From positions 372,001 through 436,000 of the forward strand of contig NZ_JAOEJU010000001.1 of NCBI RefSeq assembly GCF_025447595.1: 64,000 nt of DNA. The letters run 5' to 3'. Of the stretch, positions 6,325-15,051 are shown in pieces; within the stretch, counting starts at the first letter, position 1; the number at the start of each line of letters is the position of its first letter. The translations under genes and the position numbers were made by a program. The notes below the pieces were generated by a model. It was not told the DNA's origin, ran no database searches, and saw only the letters and a list, made by a program, of their open reading frames with translations. This DNA comes from Pseudomonas koreensis (GTDB lineage Bacteria > Pseudomonadota > Gammaproteobacteria > Pseudomonadales > Pseudomonadaceae).

Positions 6325-8682
6325 TCATTTCAAGGCAGGATCCCCCGGATTCAGCTTCTTCCACCCCTGCAACAACACCTGCGCCTTCGGCTCCTGCCCG
6401 CTGTCGAGATACCACTGAATCAGCGACAACCTGGCATTGCGGTTCGCCGGTTGGGCCTTGAGCATTTTTTCCAGCTGCGCGCAAGCCTCATCCACCTTGC
6501 CGCTTTCATGCAGCGCCACCGCCAGCACATAACCGTACTGCGGGCTCTGTGGTTCCAGTTGTGCAGCCTTGCGCAACTGGGACATCGCATCGTCAGTCTT
6601 GCCTGCGCGTATCAGCGAGAGGCCAAGGGTGTGTTGCAATAGCGCGGCGTCAGGATGTTCCTTGAGGTTGTCGGCCAGCAGTTTCTGCGCTTCTGGAACA
6701 CGACCATTTGCTTCGAGCCATTGCACCAGCGTGACCAGTGCCGGATAGAAGTCCGGATCGCGCTTCAACGCCGTCCGTAACAGGCCTTCAACCTCCGAAC
6801 TGCGACCGCTGGCCTGATAGAGCATCGCCAGATTCAGGTTGGCCTCGGCACGTTCAGCCAGGCTTTTCTGCACCGCTTCGTATTCGCCAATCGCCGCTTC
6901 CCAGTTGGCTTGTGCGCCGCCCAGGCCATTGCGGGCCGTGCCGATCAGATCCCGAGCGGCTGCAATGCGCACGGCTTTTACCGGATCCCCGAGCAGTGGC
7001 GTCAACAACGGCGCACGCTCCGGTGGCGGCACGAACGCACTGGTCACCCGCACGGCGCTTTCGCGAACCTGTGGTGCCGGGTTTTTCAGATCCGTGGTCG
7101 CCAGTTTCAGTGCTTGTTCACTGGGGTACGAAGGCAGCTCGGCCAGTAGCGTCGCCCGCTGAATCGCAGGCAGGTTGCTGCGCTGCAACTGCTCGTACAA
7201 CGCCTGCGCGGCACCCGGCTGGCCATTGCGGATCAGCCACAGGCATTCGTCGTAACGAAGGGCTTGGGGCGTAGCCGAGGCATTCCACAGTTTGAATTGC
7301 GCCGTGACCTTGTCCCCGGCCTTGCCTTGGTGACAGGTCAGGCAGGCATCCGGCGTGCCGAGCTTTTGCGCGCGTTCTGGGTTGGGAATGCTGAAGCTGT
7401 GGTCATGGCGGAAGTCATTTCCCATGTAGAACTTGCCGGGCATGTGGCAATCCACGCATTGCGAACCGGGCTGGCCCATGGTGTGGCGGGTGTGTTCGAT
7501 GCTGTCGTAGTTCTTCGTTTGCAGCCCTTTGCCGTCGACGCCTTCGACGGAGGTCTTGCCGGCGGTGTTGTGGCATTGCAGGCACACCGCGTTGCCCGGT
7601 GCCTTCAACTCGGTGCTGTGGGGGTTGTGGCAGTTACTGCAACGCACGCCCTTGTCGAACATTTTGCTTTGGGCGAAGGAACCGTGTTCGAACACTTCGT
7701 CCTTGATCTTGCCGTCCAGCGCATACAGTTCGCGGGTGAGGACGCTGGGCAGGTAATCGTCCATCAGCCGCTTGCCGACGGTGTAGCCGTCACCCAACGG
7801 TGCGCGGCGGGCGTGGCAGCGGGCGCAGGTTTCGATTTCGACGGTGGCGTTCTTGTCCTTGAGATCGACGGCAAAGCCGGCGTGGATCAGGTCGGTTTTC
7901 TTTGCCGTCCATTCCAGGTGATTCGACGCCGGACCGTGACAGGCCTGGCAGCCGACACCGAGGCTGTTCCACTGGCTGGCGAAGGTGTTGCTGGCCGCAT
8001 CGAAGTTTCGCTTGTAACCGGTGGTGTGGCACTCGACGCACATGAAATTGGCATTCTGGCTCGGCTTGCTCCAGTGCAATGGATTCTTGAAGTTCACACC
8101 TTGGCCGGGGTAGAGGTGAAACCAGCGGTTTTTCTCGGTATCCCAGGCCACGCCGAGCGCCTGCAACCGACCTTCGCCGACTTCGATCAGGTATTGCTGG
8201 AGCGGGGCGATGCCGAAGGTGTACGCCACTTTGAAGTCGGCGTTCTTGCCGTCGATGCCCGGTGTGTTGACCCAGAATTCGTCGCCCTTGCGCAGGAAGC
8301 GGGTGGTTTCGTTTTCGGCTTTGAAAGTGATGTTGTTGAAATCGCCGAGCATGGTCTCAGCGGTGGCTGCCTGCATCGCCAGTTGATGGTGCGAGCCTTG
8401 CCAGTCCTTGACCTGTTCGCTGTGACAGCCTTGGCATTGTTGTTCATCGACCATGCTCGCGGGCGCAGTCGCCACGGTGGGGGCGGGTTTGGCCGGCGCC
8501 GCAACCGGGGCGCTTACGGGAATCGGCTTGACCGGCACTGGTGCGGGGCTCAACAGAAACCAGCCGATCCCCGCCACGGCCGCCAGCAGCAGGCCGATCA
8601 GAACAGGAAACAGGTAACGTGAAATAAAGGTCGGTGAAGCATCAGGCTGAAGCGGTGCGTCGTTGTTTTTATGCTTGGGCAT
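6325..8682 (-). CDS. Membrane-anchored eight-heme c-type cytochrome with TPR domain
   Basis: 785 residues. One N-terminal membrane segment (about 22-44) and an Ala/Pro linker (about 45-80) precede a cytochrome domain with eight CXXCH heme sites: CQGCH, CVECH, CQACH, CARCH, CSNCH, CLQCH, CVDCH and CLTCH. The C-terminal half (from about residue 480) is helical repeat sequence, ending in clear TPRs (GLSLIRAGKTDDAMSQLRKA, VALHESGKVDEACAQLEKM). It is predicted to face the periplasm and shuttle electrons. The cytochrome part resembles the c554-type multiheme proteins. No reductase or oxidase partner is adjacent. The start at 8682 follows GGAAG; the frame is open to 8760 without a better site. Confidence 0.88.
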   Translation of the reverse strand: MPKHKNNDAPLQPDASPTFISRYLFPVLIGLLLAAVAGIGWFLLSPAPVPVKPIPVSAPVAAPAKPAPTVATAPASMVDEQQCQGCHSEQVKDWQGSHHQLAMQAATAETMLGDFNNITFKAENETTRFLRKGDEFWVNTPGIDGKNADFKVAYTFGIAPLQQYLIEVGEGRLQALGVAWDTEKNRWFHLYPGQGVNFKNPLHWSKPSQNANFMCVECHTTGYKRNFDAASNTFASQWNSLGVGCQACHGPASNHLEWTAKKTDLIHAGFAVDLKDKNATVEIETCARCHARRAPLGDGYTVGKRLMDDYLPSVLTRELYALDGKIKDEVFEHGSFAQSKMFDKGVRCSNCHNPHSTELKAPGNAVCLQCHNTAGKTSVEGVDGKGLQTKNYDSIEHTRHTMGQPGSQCVDCHMPGKFYMGNDFRHDHSFSIPNPERAQKLGTPDACLTCHQGKAGDKVTAQFKLWNASATPQALRYDECLWLIRNGQPGAAQALYEQLQRSNLPAIQRATLLAELPSYPSEQALKLATTDLKNPAPQVRESAVRVTSAFVPPPERAPLLTPLLGDPVKAVRIAAARDLIGTARNGLGGAQANWEAAIGEYEAVQKSLAERAEANLNLAMLYQASGRSSEVEGLLRTALKRDPDFYPALVTLVQWLEANGRVPEAQKLLADNLKEHPDAALLQHTLGLSLIRAGKTDDAMSQLRKAAQLEPQSPQYGYVLAVALHESGKVDEACAQLEKMLKAQPANRNARLSLIQWYLDSGQEPKAQVLLQGWKKLNPGDPALK

Positions 8683-8883
8683 TGCGACTTCCGTAGTCCA
8701 GGTGCATTTGCCGTCGGGCGCGCGTTCAAGCTTGATCCAGCTTTGCTGTCCGGCCTGCATCTGTCAAATGGCCAATCCCGGCATCGCGTGAATATTGTGA
8801 TTGTGGATCGCAAAACGCTCGGTATTAGCTATACCTGTAATTCCCCAATGCAATACATCCGGCCTTCCGAAAGGAGTTACAGC

Positions 8884-9555
8884 ATGAAGCTAGCCGTAAT
8901 GATGAGCACCCTCTGCATTGCCACGCTGGGCGTGGTGGGTTGCTCCAGCAAAACAGTTGCTCCAGATGAATACTCAGGCTTCCTCAAGGACTACAGTCAG
9001 CTCAGGGAGGCCAAGTCGCCATCCGGGGCTGAAGTGATGCGCTGGATGGACCCGAAACTCGATATCAAAAAATTCACCAGCGTCTACATCGAACCGACCC
9101 AGCTCTATCCGAAGCCGCAGCCGACCGCGAAGATCCCGCAACAGACCCTCAACGGCATCACCAGCTATTACGATCAGGCGCTCAAACGTGAACTGGGCAA
9201 ATCCCTGCCGTTGGCGTCGGGCCCTGGGCCAGGTGTGATTGTGGTACGGGCGGCGATCACCGCCGTGAGCAGCAAGACCGAAGGTCTGCATGCCTATGAA
9301 GTGATCCCGATTGCCCTGGTGGCAGCGGCGGTCAGCACCGCCAGCGGCATTCGCGATCAGGAAACCACGCTGGCGACCGAGGCGGTGTTCCTCGATGGCG
9401 GCAACAACAAGGTCGTGGCCCAGGTGGTGCGCAAGGGCACCGGCAAGCCGCTGGAAAACGATTCGCAGGTGATGAAAGCCGATGACGTGAAAAGCGTGAT
9501 CGATGGCTGGGCGTCAGACGTGCATCAGTCCTACGTCAAGCTCAAGTCCAAGTAA
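8884..9555 (+). CDS. DUF3313 outer-membrane lipoprotein
   Basis: 223 residues with a lipoprotein signal peptide and lipobox (LGVVGC, Cys at about residue 20) followed by an SSK-type mature start without Asp at +2, so sorting to the outer membrane is expected. The sequence (YSGFLKDYSQL, W(M)DP, YIEPTQLYP, and a late VIPIALVAAAVSTASG hydrophobic stretch) matches the DUF3313 family of unknown function. The ATG at 8884 follows GAAAGGAG; the longer open frame from 8671 is rejected. It is monocistronic and divergent from the multiheme cytochrome. Confidence 0.85.
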   Translation: MKLAVMMSTLCIATLGVVGCSSKTVAPDEYSGFLKDYSQLREAKSPSGAEVMRWMDPKLDIKKFTSVYIEPTQLYPKPQPTAKIPQQTLNGITSYYDQALKRELGKSLPLASGPGPGVIVVRAAITAVSSKTEGLHAYEVIPIALVAAAVSTASGIRDQETTLATEAVFLDGGNNKVVAQVVRKGTGKPLENDSQVMKADDVKSVIDGWASDVHQSYVKLKSK

Positions 9556-9564
9556 GAAACGGCA

Positions 9565-9589
9565 GCCGGATCGCTCAGGGCGATCCGGC
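9565..9589. terminator. Hairpin between convergent genes
   Basis: GCCGGATCGC - TCAGG - GCGATCCGGC, a perfect 10-bp stem placed between the ends of the DUF3313 and DUF3829 genes. The T-tracts are weak on both sides, so termination efficiency is uncertain. Confidence 0.6.
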
Positions 9590-9599
9590 ATGCTTGTCC

Positions 9600-10595
9600 T
9601 CAAAACTCGGCTCTGGCCCGGCGATTGTAATGGCTGAGCAGGCCGTCGTAGCTGCGGGTGACCGCGTGGAAGTCATCGCTCAAACGCTGGGGCTCGGCGT
9701 GGTTCTGCCAATCCTTTTGCAAGGTGTTCAACGCCTCCAGGTATTCAGTTCCGGGCACGCCGATGTGCAGCCACAGGCCTCGCGCAGCATCGGTCTTTGA
9801 CTGAAAAGCGGTGTACGGCGCTGCGAGAAAGGGCTCCCGGCGATCCCAGGCCTGCTGCAGTTTCGCTGTGGTGTCGGCGAGCAATTGCGGCGTAAGCGTG
9901 CGGTTTTTCATGGCTTGATCAAGGACGTCGACGGTTTCCCGGGCCTGAATCATATAAGCCAGCAGATACCAGTGAATGTCTTTGCCCATCCGGGCTTCCA
10001 GCCGTTTGAGCTGTTCGGGACGCTGCGCCGCGTCCAGTGGCAGCAAGGCCTGCCGAAGGGCCGTCGATGCGCTGTCGTACTCTTCTGCAGCACGTTTGAT
10101 CGTGGCGCTTTCTTCCATTGACGGTTGCTGTGACGAGGAAAGGAAGCTCGCTTCCCGGTAATACCGGGTGGGCGGCACCACCGTGGTGACATATTGGAGT
10201 GTGCGCACGTACGCATCGGCTTTTTGTGCCAACATCGGTTGAAACTTCAGAATCTCGAGTTTTTGGGTGATGCCCGGGGAGCAGACGTCCCGCTGTATGT
10301 CTTGCACCGTGAACGCATCGCTGTCATCGAACGCCTTGAGGCTGAGAAACCACTGCGGGGTTCGTGGTTCAGGCGGCTGCGGGTTCTTGTAGCGGTCGTA
10401 GGCCACCCGCCATTGCACGTCGACCCGGTTGACGCAGGTGATGAGCGGGCTCAGGGCATTGGTCTGGGCGGTGATCGGCGAGTCGAGTTCATCCAGCCAC
10501 AGATCAAACTGGAGAAATGGACGGGTCGCCCCCGTCAAACCCATCACAACGAGCGCGATGACCAGCCCGATCGGGAAGAGCATTTTCGAACTCAT
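9600..10595 (-). CDS. DUF3829 (YiiG-like) protein
   Basis: 331 residues with a hydrophobic N-terminus (about 4-24) that is a signal peptide or membrane anchor, so the body is probably periplasmic. It is mostly helical and charged, with YNxxxxxYDxxxxAL-like spacing of the DUF3829/YiiG family. The function is unknown. The chosen ATG (10595) overlaps the stop of the J-domain-like gene by four bases (ATGA), so the two are translationally coupled and probably act together. Confidence 0.72.
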   Translation of the reverse strand: MSSKMLFPIGLVIALVVMGLTGATRPFLQFDLWLDELDSPITAQTNALSPLITCVNRVDVQWRVAYDRYKNPQPPEPRTPQWFLSLKAFDDSDAFTVQDIQRDVCSPGITQKLEILKFQPMLAQKADAYVRTLQYVTTVVPPTRYYREASFLSSSQQPSMEESATIKRAAEEYDSASTALRQALLPLDAAQRPEQLKRLEARMGKDIHWYLLAYMIQARETVDVLDQAMKNRTLTPQLLADTTAKLQQAWDRREPFLAAPYTAFQSKTDAARGLWLHIGVPGTEYLEALNTLQKDWQNHAEPQRLSDDFHAVTRSYDGLLSHYNRRARAEF

Positions 10596-12238
10596 GGTCG
10601 CGCTTCCTTGCCGTACCACTGTTCAACGGTGGCCGGTGCACTGCATTCGGTGGTGGTGGCCGGCAGACGACTGCACAAGCGTTCGGTCCAGGGTTGCAGA
10701 CCCTGATTGCGATTGACCGTGCCTTGGCTGGCGATGTGGTTGAACACGCCAAGGACAATCGTCAACACCCCGATACCGAGCATCGACAGGCCGAATTTTC
10801 GCAGTGCACCGGTTTCTTCCCAAGGTGTGTGCGGTTTGACTTGCCTGCGGCGCACCAGTCCGAAAATCACCAGGGTGGTGGCATACACGGCGCCGGCAAT
10901 CGGACTGAGAAACCAGCTCAGCCCGGCAACCACCAACGCACAGGGCACGAGATCGCGCAGCACCCCGAACGGTGGCGAGTCTTTAAAGTAACCGAAGCAC
11001 AGACGCGCACTCAGACTGTCGTCCAGCCACCACAGGCGATGGGCAACACCATGCACCAGCCAATTGAGCCCGGCCACGACGACGCCGAATGCCACCGTCG
11101 TGAACATGAAGACATTGACCAGTCCGGTGATCCGCAAGCCCAAGGGAATGTAATGGGCGAACGAGCCGATCAGGCAGGCCAGCACGACAGCCACATAGGT
11201 CGGCCATTCGTTGAAGGTCAGTTCCCAGTCGCGCCAGAAAAACGCAGTCCCGCCGGGGAATTGCGCGCAGACGTCGGGATGGTTGGCGTACAACGCCGAA
11301 CTCAACTGCCGGCACTGCGCCCAGTCCTCTGTACGCAGGCGCCGGGCCAATGCGCGGCGTTCGCTGAACGAGCCGGTGCCGAGCAGCAGGCGGGCGGCTC
11401 GGTGTTCCGGGGTGGCGGGCGGCTCCAGGGCGAGCTGTTGCTGACGAGCCAGGAAAAACGGCGCATTTTTTCGAGCCAGCAGGCGCTGCCATTCGTCGTC
11501 AGGGCAGGGGTTTGCCGTGCTGGCGTGCCAGCCTTGACCGGCGCGCACCCGTTCGAAAATCTCGGGGTACCAGACCGGTGCATCCAGCAGTAAATGGCTC
11601 AGGGCATGGTCGAACCATTTCTGATGTTGTTCGATTGTCAGCCATGTGAAGTGTGCACAACGGGCGTAGGCCTGGAGAAATCCGTCAACGTCTTCCTGTT
11701 CGAGGGCATCACGCATGGGTTGCGTGATACGCGTGCGCTGCCGGGCCAGCAACAGCTCGATTGATTCCTCATCCAGCTCCAGGCGTTGCCAGGCGCTGAA
11801 CCAGAAAAAGGTCGGAACCGCCCAGTCCACCAGCGAATCGGAGGATTCGGGGTGCTCGATGCAGTGATGCAGCAGCGTGTCTTCGAAGATGTGCGCACAG
11901 CCTTGTTCGAGGGCGACGGTATGGCGACGCTTCAGCTCCTCAACGCTCAGCCCGTCCAGTGAGCGGGTCGCCAGTTGCAGGGCATCGACCTCGACCACGG
12001 TCAGGCCGCTCAGGTCCCAGGATTCTTCAATGCCCTGATCCTGCTCTTCGTCCTGATTCTGCTCGTGATATTGCTGCCATTCCTTGTACGCCAGCGCCTG
12101 CTCATAGGCATCGCGCAGCCGCTGAAATCCCTCTGGATCATCATCGGGACGGGTCTGTTTGAGCAGGACGGCATATTGGCGTTTGATCGTGCGCACTTCG
12201 GCGTCGGCCGAAAGGCCAAGGACGGTCCAGCAACTCAT
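10592..12238 (-). CDS. J-domain-like membrane protein lacking the HPD motif
   Basis: 548 residues. The N-terminus (CWTVLGLSADAEVRTIKRQYAVLLKQTRPDDDPEGFQRLRDAYEQAL) has the length and helix pattern of a DnaJ J-domain, but the HPD signature reads RPD, so canonical Hsp70 stimulation is doubtful. A long helical region follows. The C-terminal third holds several membrane segments (about residues 345-500). It forms a two-gene unit with the DUF3829 protein. Possible roles are in envelope protein quality control or as a membrane scaffold; neither is shown by the sequence. Confidence 0.75.
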   Translation of the reverse strand: MSCWTVLGLSADAEVRTIKRQYAVLLKQTRPDDDPEGFQRLRDAYEQALAYKEWQQYHEQNQDEEQDQGIEESWDLSGLTVVEVDALQLATRSLDGLSVEELKRRHTVALEQGCAHIFEDTLLHHCIEHPESSDSLVDWAVPTFFWFSAWQRLELDEESIELLLARQRTRITQPMRDALEQEDVDGFLQAYARCAHFTWLTIEQHQKWFDHALSHLLLDAPVWYPEIFERVRAGQGWHASTANPCPDDEWQRLLARKNAPFFLARQQQLALEPPATPEHRAARLLLGTGSFSERRALARRLRTEDWAQCRQLSSALYANHPDVCAQFPGGTAFFWRDWELTFNEWPTYVAVVLACLIGSFAHYIPLGLRITGLVNVFMFTTVAFGVVVAGLNWLVHGVAHRLWWLDDSLSARLCFGYFKDSPPFGVLRDLVPCALVVAGLSWFLSPIAGAVYATTLVIFGLVRRRQVKPHTPWEETGALRKFGLSMLGIGVLTIVLGVFNHIASQGTVNRNQGLQPWTERLCSRLPATTTECSAPATVEQWYGKEARP

Positions 12239-12337
12239 TGCGATAACAACTCCATAAAACTGCGACGCGATCCGATGATGGCATTATGATATTTCGCACC
12301 CTACCTGTTTCGCGTCGAAAAGTCCTCCATGTGTTGC

Positions 12338-14842
12338 TCAGTCGCCGACGAACCAGCGGAAATACGGATTGCCGCCATCCCCGCGCATCACCTCGCGGAT
12401 GTCCCGTCCCCAGGCATCGCGATCGCCGTCATAGGCGTGCAGGCTGGCACGGTAGAACTGCATCAGGCGCTGGCGGTGGGCTTGCATGCGTTCCTCGAAC
12501 CCGGCGTCGGCGTTCACCAGGGGCGGCGCGACGTACAGATCCAGCAACGCCGGGAGCACACGGGTGATTTCCTTGGTGCGAACCCACGGCGCGTACTCGA
12601 TGCGCGGCTGGTCGTCGGTCACTGCTGGTGCGCCGGCGGCAAAACGTTCCAGCCCGGCGCGGTCGGTGACCCAGGTCGACAGCAGCGCTGCCGCCGAGCC
12701 GATGCCGACGTCCTGCAAGGTGCTGCGCACGCTATCCTGTTGCAGGCGTTGGGTGATTCTTCCGGCGTCCAGTTCGATGGGCGTCAGTGACCCCACGAGC
12801 AGCATTTCGTGGAACTCGCTGGTCCACAGCGTCGCGTAGGGGAACACGTCGAGGAAACTGCGCACCAGCGAACGCGAGTCATCGATGTTCTGGGTCGGCA
12901 GCGGCAGCCATTGTGCGACCAGACCCTGTTTTTCCAGGCGGCTGGCGGCCAGTTGGTAGAAGTCGCGCGAATACAGGTTGACCACGCCGGCAGCGGAGGG
13001 CGGTGGCGGTTCGAGGGTGATCAGGTCGTAGGTCTGCGGACTGCGCAGCAGTTCCTGACGGCCGTCACGCAGGCGCACATCGACGCCGGGGTCACTGGCG
13101 GCGTTGAAGTTGCCCTTGAACAGCGGCGCGGCTTTGATCACCGACGGCAGCAATTCGGCGACCACCCGATGTTCCAGCCCCGGATAGCGCAGCAGCGCGC
13201 CGGCGGTGATGCCGGTGCCGAAACCGATCACCAGCGCCGAACGCGGTTCGCCGTTGTGGATCAACAGCGGCAGCAGCGCCTGAATGCGCATGTAGCGCAG
13301 AGACGGCATGGCATCGCCGGTGTTCGAAACACCCTGAATATACAAACGCTGGAAGGCATTGCGGCCAGTTCCCTGGCTGACCACCGCCACCGTGCCGCCG
13401 CGTCCTTCCTCATAGAAAGCGAGCGTTCCGTTGCGCGCGCCGGGCAGCAGGCTGGCGAGTTTGTTAACTGGAGTCAGCACCGCCAATGCAACCGACAACA
13501 GCCCGAGCGCGACCACCGCCTGACGCCGGCCTTTCTTCACGCCATGGCCCTTTCGCACGGCGAACCAGCCGATGCCGGCGGCGATGATCGCCAGCAGGCC
13601 CAGCGTGCGCACCAGCCCCAGCAGCGGGATTAGCACGAAACCGCAAAGCATCACCCCGACAATCCCGCCCAGCGTGTTGAACGCCACCACCGCGCCGACA
13701 TCACGACCGATGCGCTCGTGACCAACGCTCAAGCGCAGGGCCAGCGGAAATGCCGCGCCCAGCAGCAGGGTCGGAACAAACACGATGGCCAGCGCCGCCA
13801 CGGCAAAACGCGCGCTCATGCCGGCCAGTTCACTGGCGCCCTGGGTCAACAGCCAGATTTCCGCCTGGCTCTGGGCGATCACCAGCCAGCGGCCGAGCAA
13901 GGCGATTTCCAGCAGGGCGATCAATCCCGCGCCCGCGATCAGCAGGCCGAACACGCCCCACGGATCGCGAATCCGTTCGACACGACGGGCGAGCAGGGCG
14001 CTACCCAGAAACAACCCGGCCAGATACGTCGCCAGCACCACGGCAAACGCGTAGGTGCGGGTACTCATGAACTGCACGATCGACTGCGACCACACCACTT
14101 CGTAGCCGAGGGCCACGCCACCAGCGATGGAATACAGCCACAGGGCGGTGCGATCCGGCGCCTTTTCGGCGTGATGTTTGACCGGCGCTTCGACCGGCGT
14201 CGGACGCAGGCGTTGCCAGCCCAGCGCACCGGCGGCGGCCAGCAGGTTGAGCATCGCGGCGGCCAGCGCACTGCCGCGCACGCCGAGGGTGGCGATCAGC
14301 AGGAACGCCGCGAGCAGCGTGCCGGCAATCGCGCCCAGAGTGTTCGCCGCGTACAACTGACCGCCGGCCTTGCCCGGACTGGCTGCCAGCGAACGTACCA
14401 GCACCGGCAACGTGCCGCCCATCAACACCGCCGGAGCGCCCACCAGAAGGAACGGCAGCAGCCAGGCGAACAGTCCGACATGCTCCTGCAACCAGGCAAA
14501 CGGGCTGGCTGCCACGCTCATGGCAAAGGTCGCGACGACGCCCAGCACCGCCACCAGCACTTCCATCCCGGCATACAGCAACACCGGCTGTTTCAGTCGA
14601 TCCGCCCAGCGTCCGAACAGCCAGCCGCCCAGTGCGAGCCCGGCAAAGAAGGCGCTGATACCGGTGGTGATCGCATAGACTTCGACCCCGACCACCAGCG
14701 ACAGCTGCTTGATCCACAGCACCTGGTAAACCAGCGCCGCAGCGCCGGAGATGCACAAGAGCAGGGCGGGGACCAGCAACGCCGCGGTGGCGGTGTGCGG
14801 GACGGGGTGGGCCGGGGATTTGCTGGCGACACGTGAGGACAT
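12338..14842 (-). CDS. Fused membrane domain / spermidine-synthase-like protein
   Basis: 834 residues. The N-terminal about 480 residues form many membrane helices (two MFS-like blocks). The C-terminal part is a Rossmann methyltransferase-like fold related to spermidine synthases: VIGFGTGITAGALL for the nucleotide loop, then DVRLRDGRQ and YDLITLEPPPPSAAG. In true aminopropyltransferases the last motif carries a catalytic Asp. Here it is Glu followed by a proline run, so polyamine synthesis is doubtful. MSSRVASK at 14842 is taken as the start; the upstream in-frame part translates REPIN 3. It is a single gene in its own unit. Confidence 0.8.
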   Translation of the reverse strand: MSSRVASKSPAHPVPHTATAALLVPALLLCISGAAALVYQVLWIKQLSLVVGVEVYAITTGISAFFAGLALGGWLFGRWADRLKQPVLLYAGMEVLVAVLGVVATFAMSVAASPFAWLQEHVGLFAWLLPFLLVGAPAVLMGGTLPVLVRSLAASPGKAGGQLYAANTLGAIAGTLLAAFLLIATLGVRGSALAAAMLNLLAAAGALGWQRLRPTPVEAPVKHHAEKAPDRTALWLYSIAGGVALGYEVVWSQSIVQFMSTRTYAFAVVLATYLAGLFLGSALLARRVERIRDPWGVFGLLIAGAGLIALLEIALLGRWLVIAQSQAEIWLLTQGASELAGMSARFAVAALAIVFVPTLLLGAAFPLALRLSVGHERIGRDVGAVVAFNTLGGIVGVMLCGFVLIPLLGLVRTLGLLAIIAAGIGWFAVRKGHGVKKGRRQAVVALGLLSVALAVLTPVNKLASLLPGARNGTLAFYEEGRGGTVAVVSQGTGRNAFQRLYIQGVSNTGDAMPSLRYMRIQALLPLLIHNGEPRSALVIGFGTGITAGALLRYPGLEHRVVAELLPSVIKAAPLFKGNFNAASDPGVDVRLRDGRQELLRSPQTYDLITLEPPPPSAAGVVNLYSRDFYQLAASRLEKQGLVAQWLPLPTQNIDDSRSLVRSFLDVFPYATLWTSEFHEMLLVGSLTPIELDAGRITQRLQQDSVRSTLQDVGIGSAAALLSTWVTDRAGLERFAAGAPAVTDDQPRIEYAPWVRTKEITRVLPALLDLYVAPPLVNADAGFEERMQAHRQRLMQFYRASLHAYDGDRDAWGRDIREVMRGDGGNPYFRWFVGD

Positions 14843-14890
14843 GCAGTTGGCCTTGTTCCGGTTCAAGAATGGCTGCGACTGTGCGGGCCT

Positions 14891-14984
14891 CATCGCGGGC
14901 AAGCCCGCTCCCACAGGGATCTCTAGTGAACACAAATGTTGTGTACGACTGAAAACCCTGTGGGAGCTGGCTTGCCAGCGATAG
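14891..14984. repeat. REPIN 3 (inward CTCCCACAG arms)
   Basis: ATCGCGGGCAAGCCCGCTCCCACAG at the left and CTGTGGGAGCTGGCTTGCCAGCGAT at the right. The two arms face the opposite way from REPIN 1 and are less identical. It lies between the sulfatase terminator and the start of the spermidine-synthase-like gene. Confidence 0.85.
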
Positions 14985-15013
14985 GGCCACCTCGGTCACA
15001 AGCCGAAAACAGT

Positions 15014-15039
15014 GCCGCTCGCCAACGAAGGCGAGCGGC
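15014..15039 (-). terminator. Terminator of the sulfatase operon
   Basis: GCCGCTCGCC - AACGAA - GGCGAGCGGC, a perfect 10-bp stem 12 bases beyond the sulfatase stop. On the minus strand it is followed by ACTGTTTTCGG, a short T-run. It marks the 3' end of the ten-gene minus-strand run. Confidence 0.8.
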
Positions 15040-15051
15040 GGTCATGCAGGC

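Noticed and set aside
14843..14935. N-terminal extension of the spermidine-synthase-like protein
   Set aside because: These codons translate part of REPIN 3 and precede a better start. Unlike in batD, a normal N-terminus is available downstream of the repeat.
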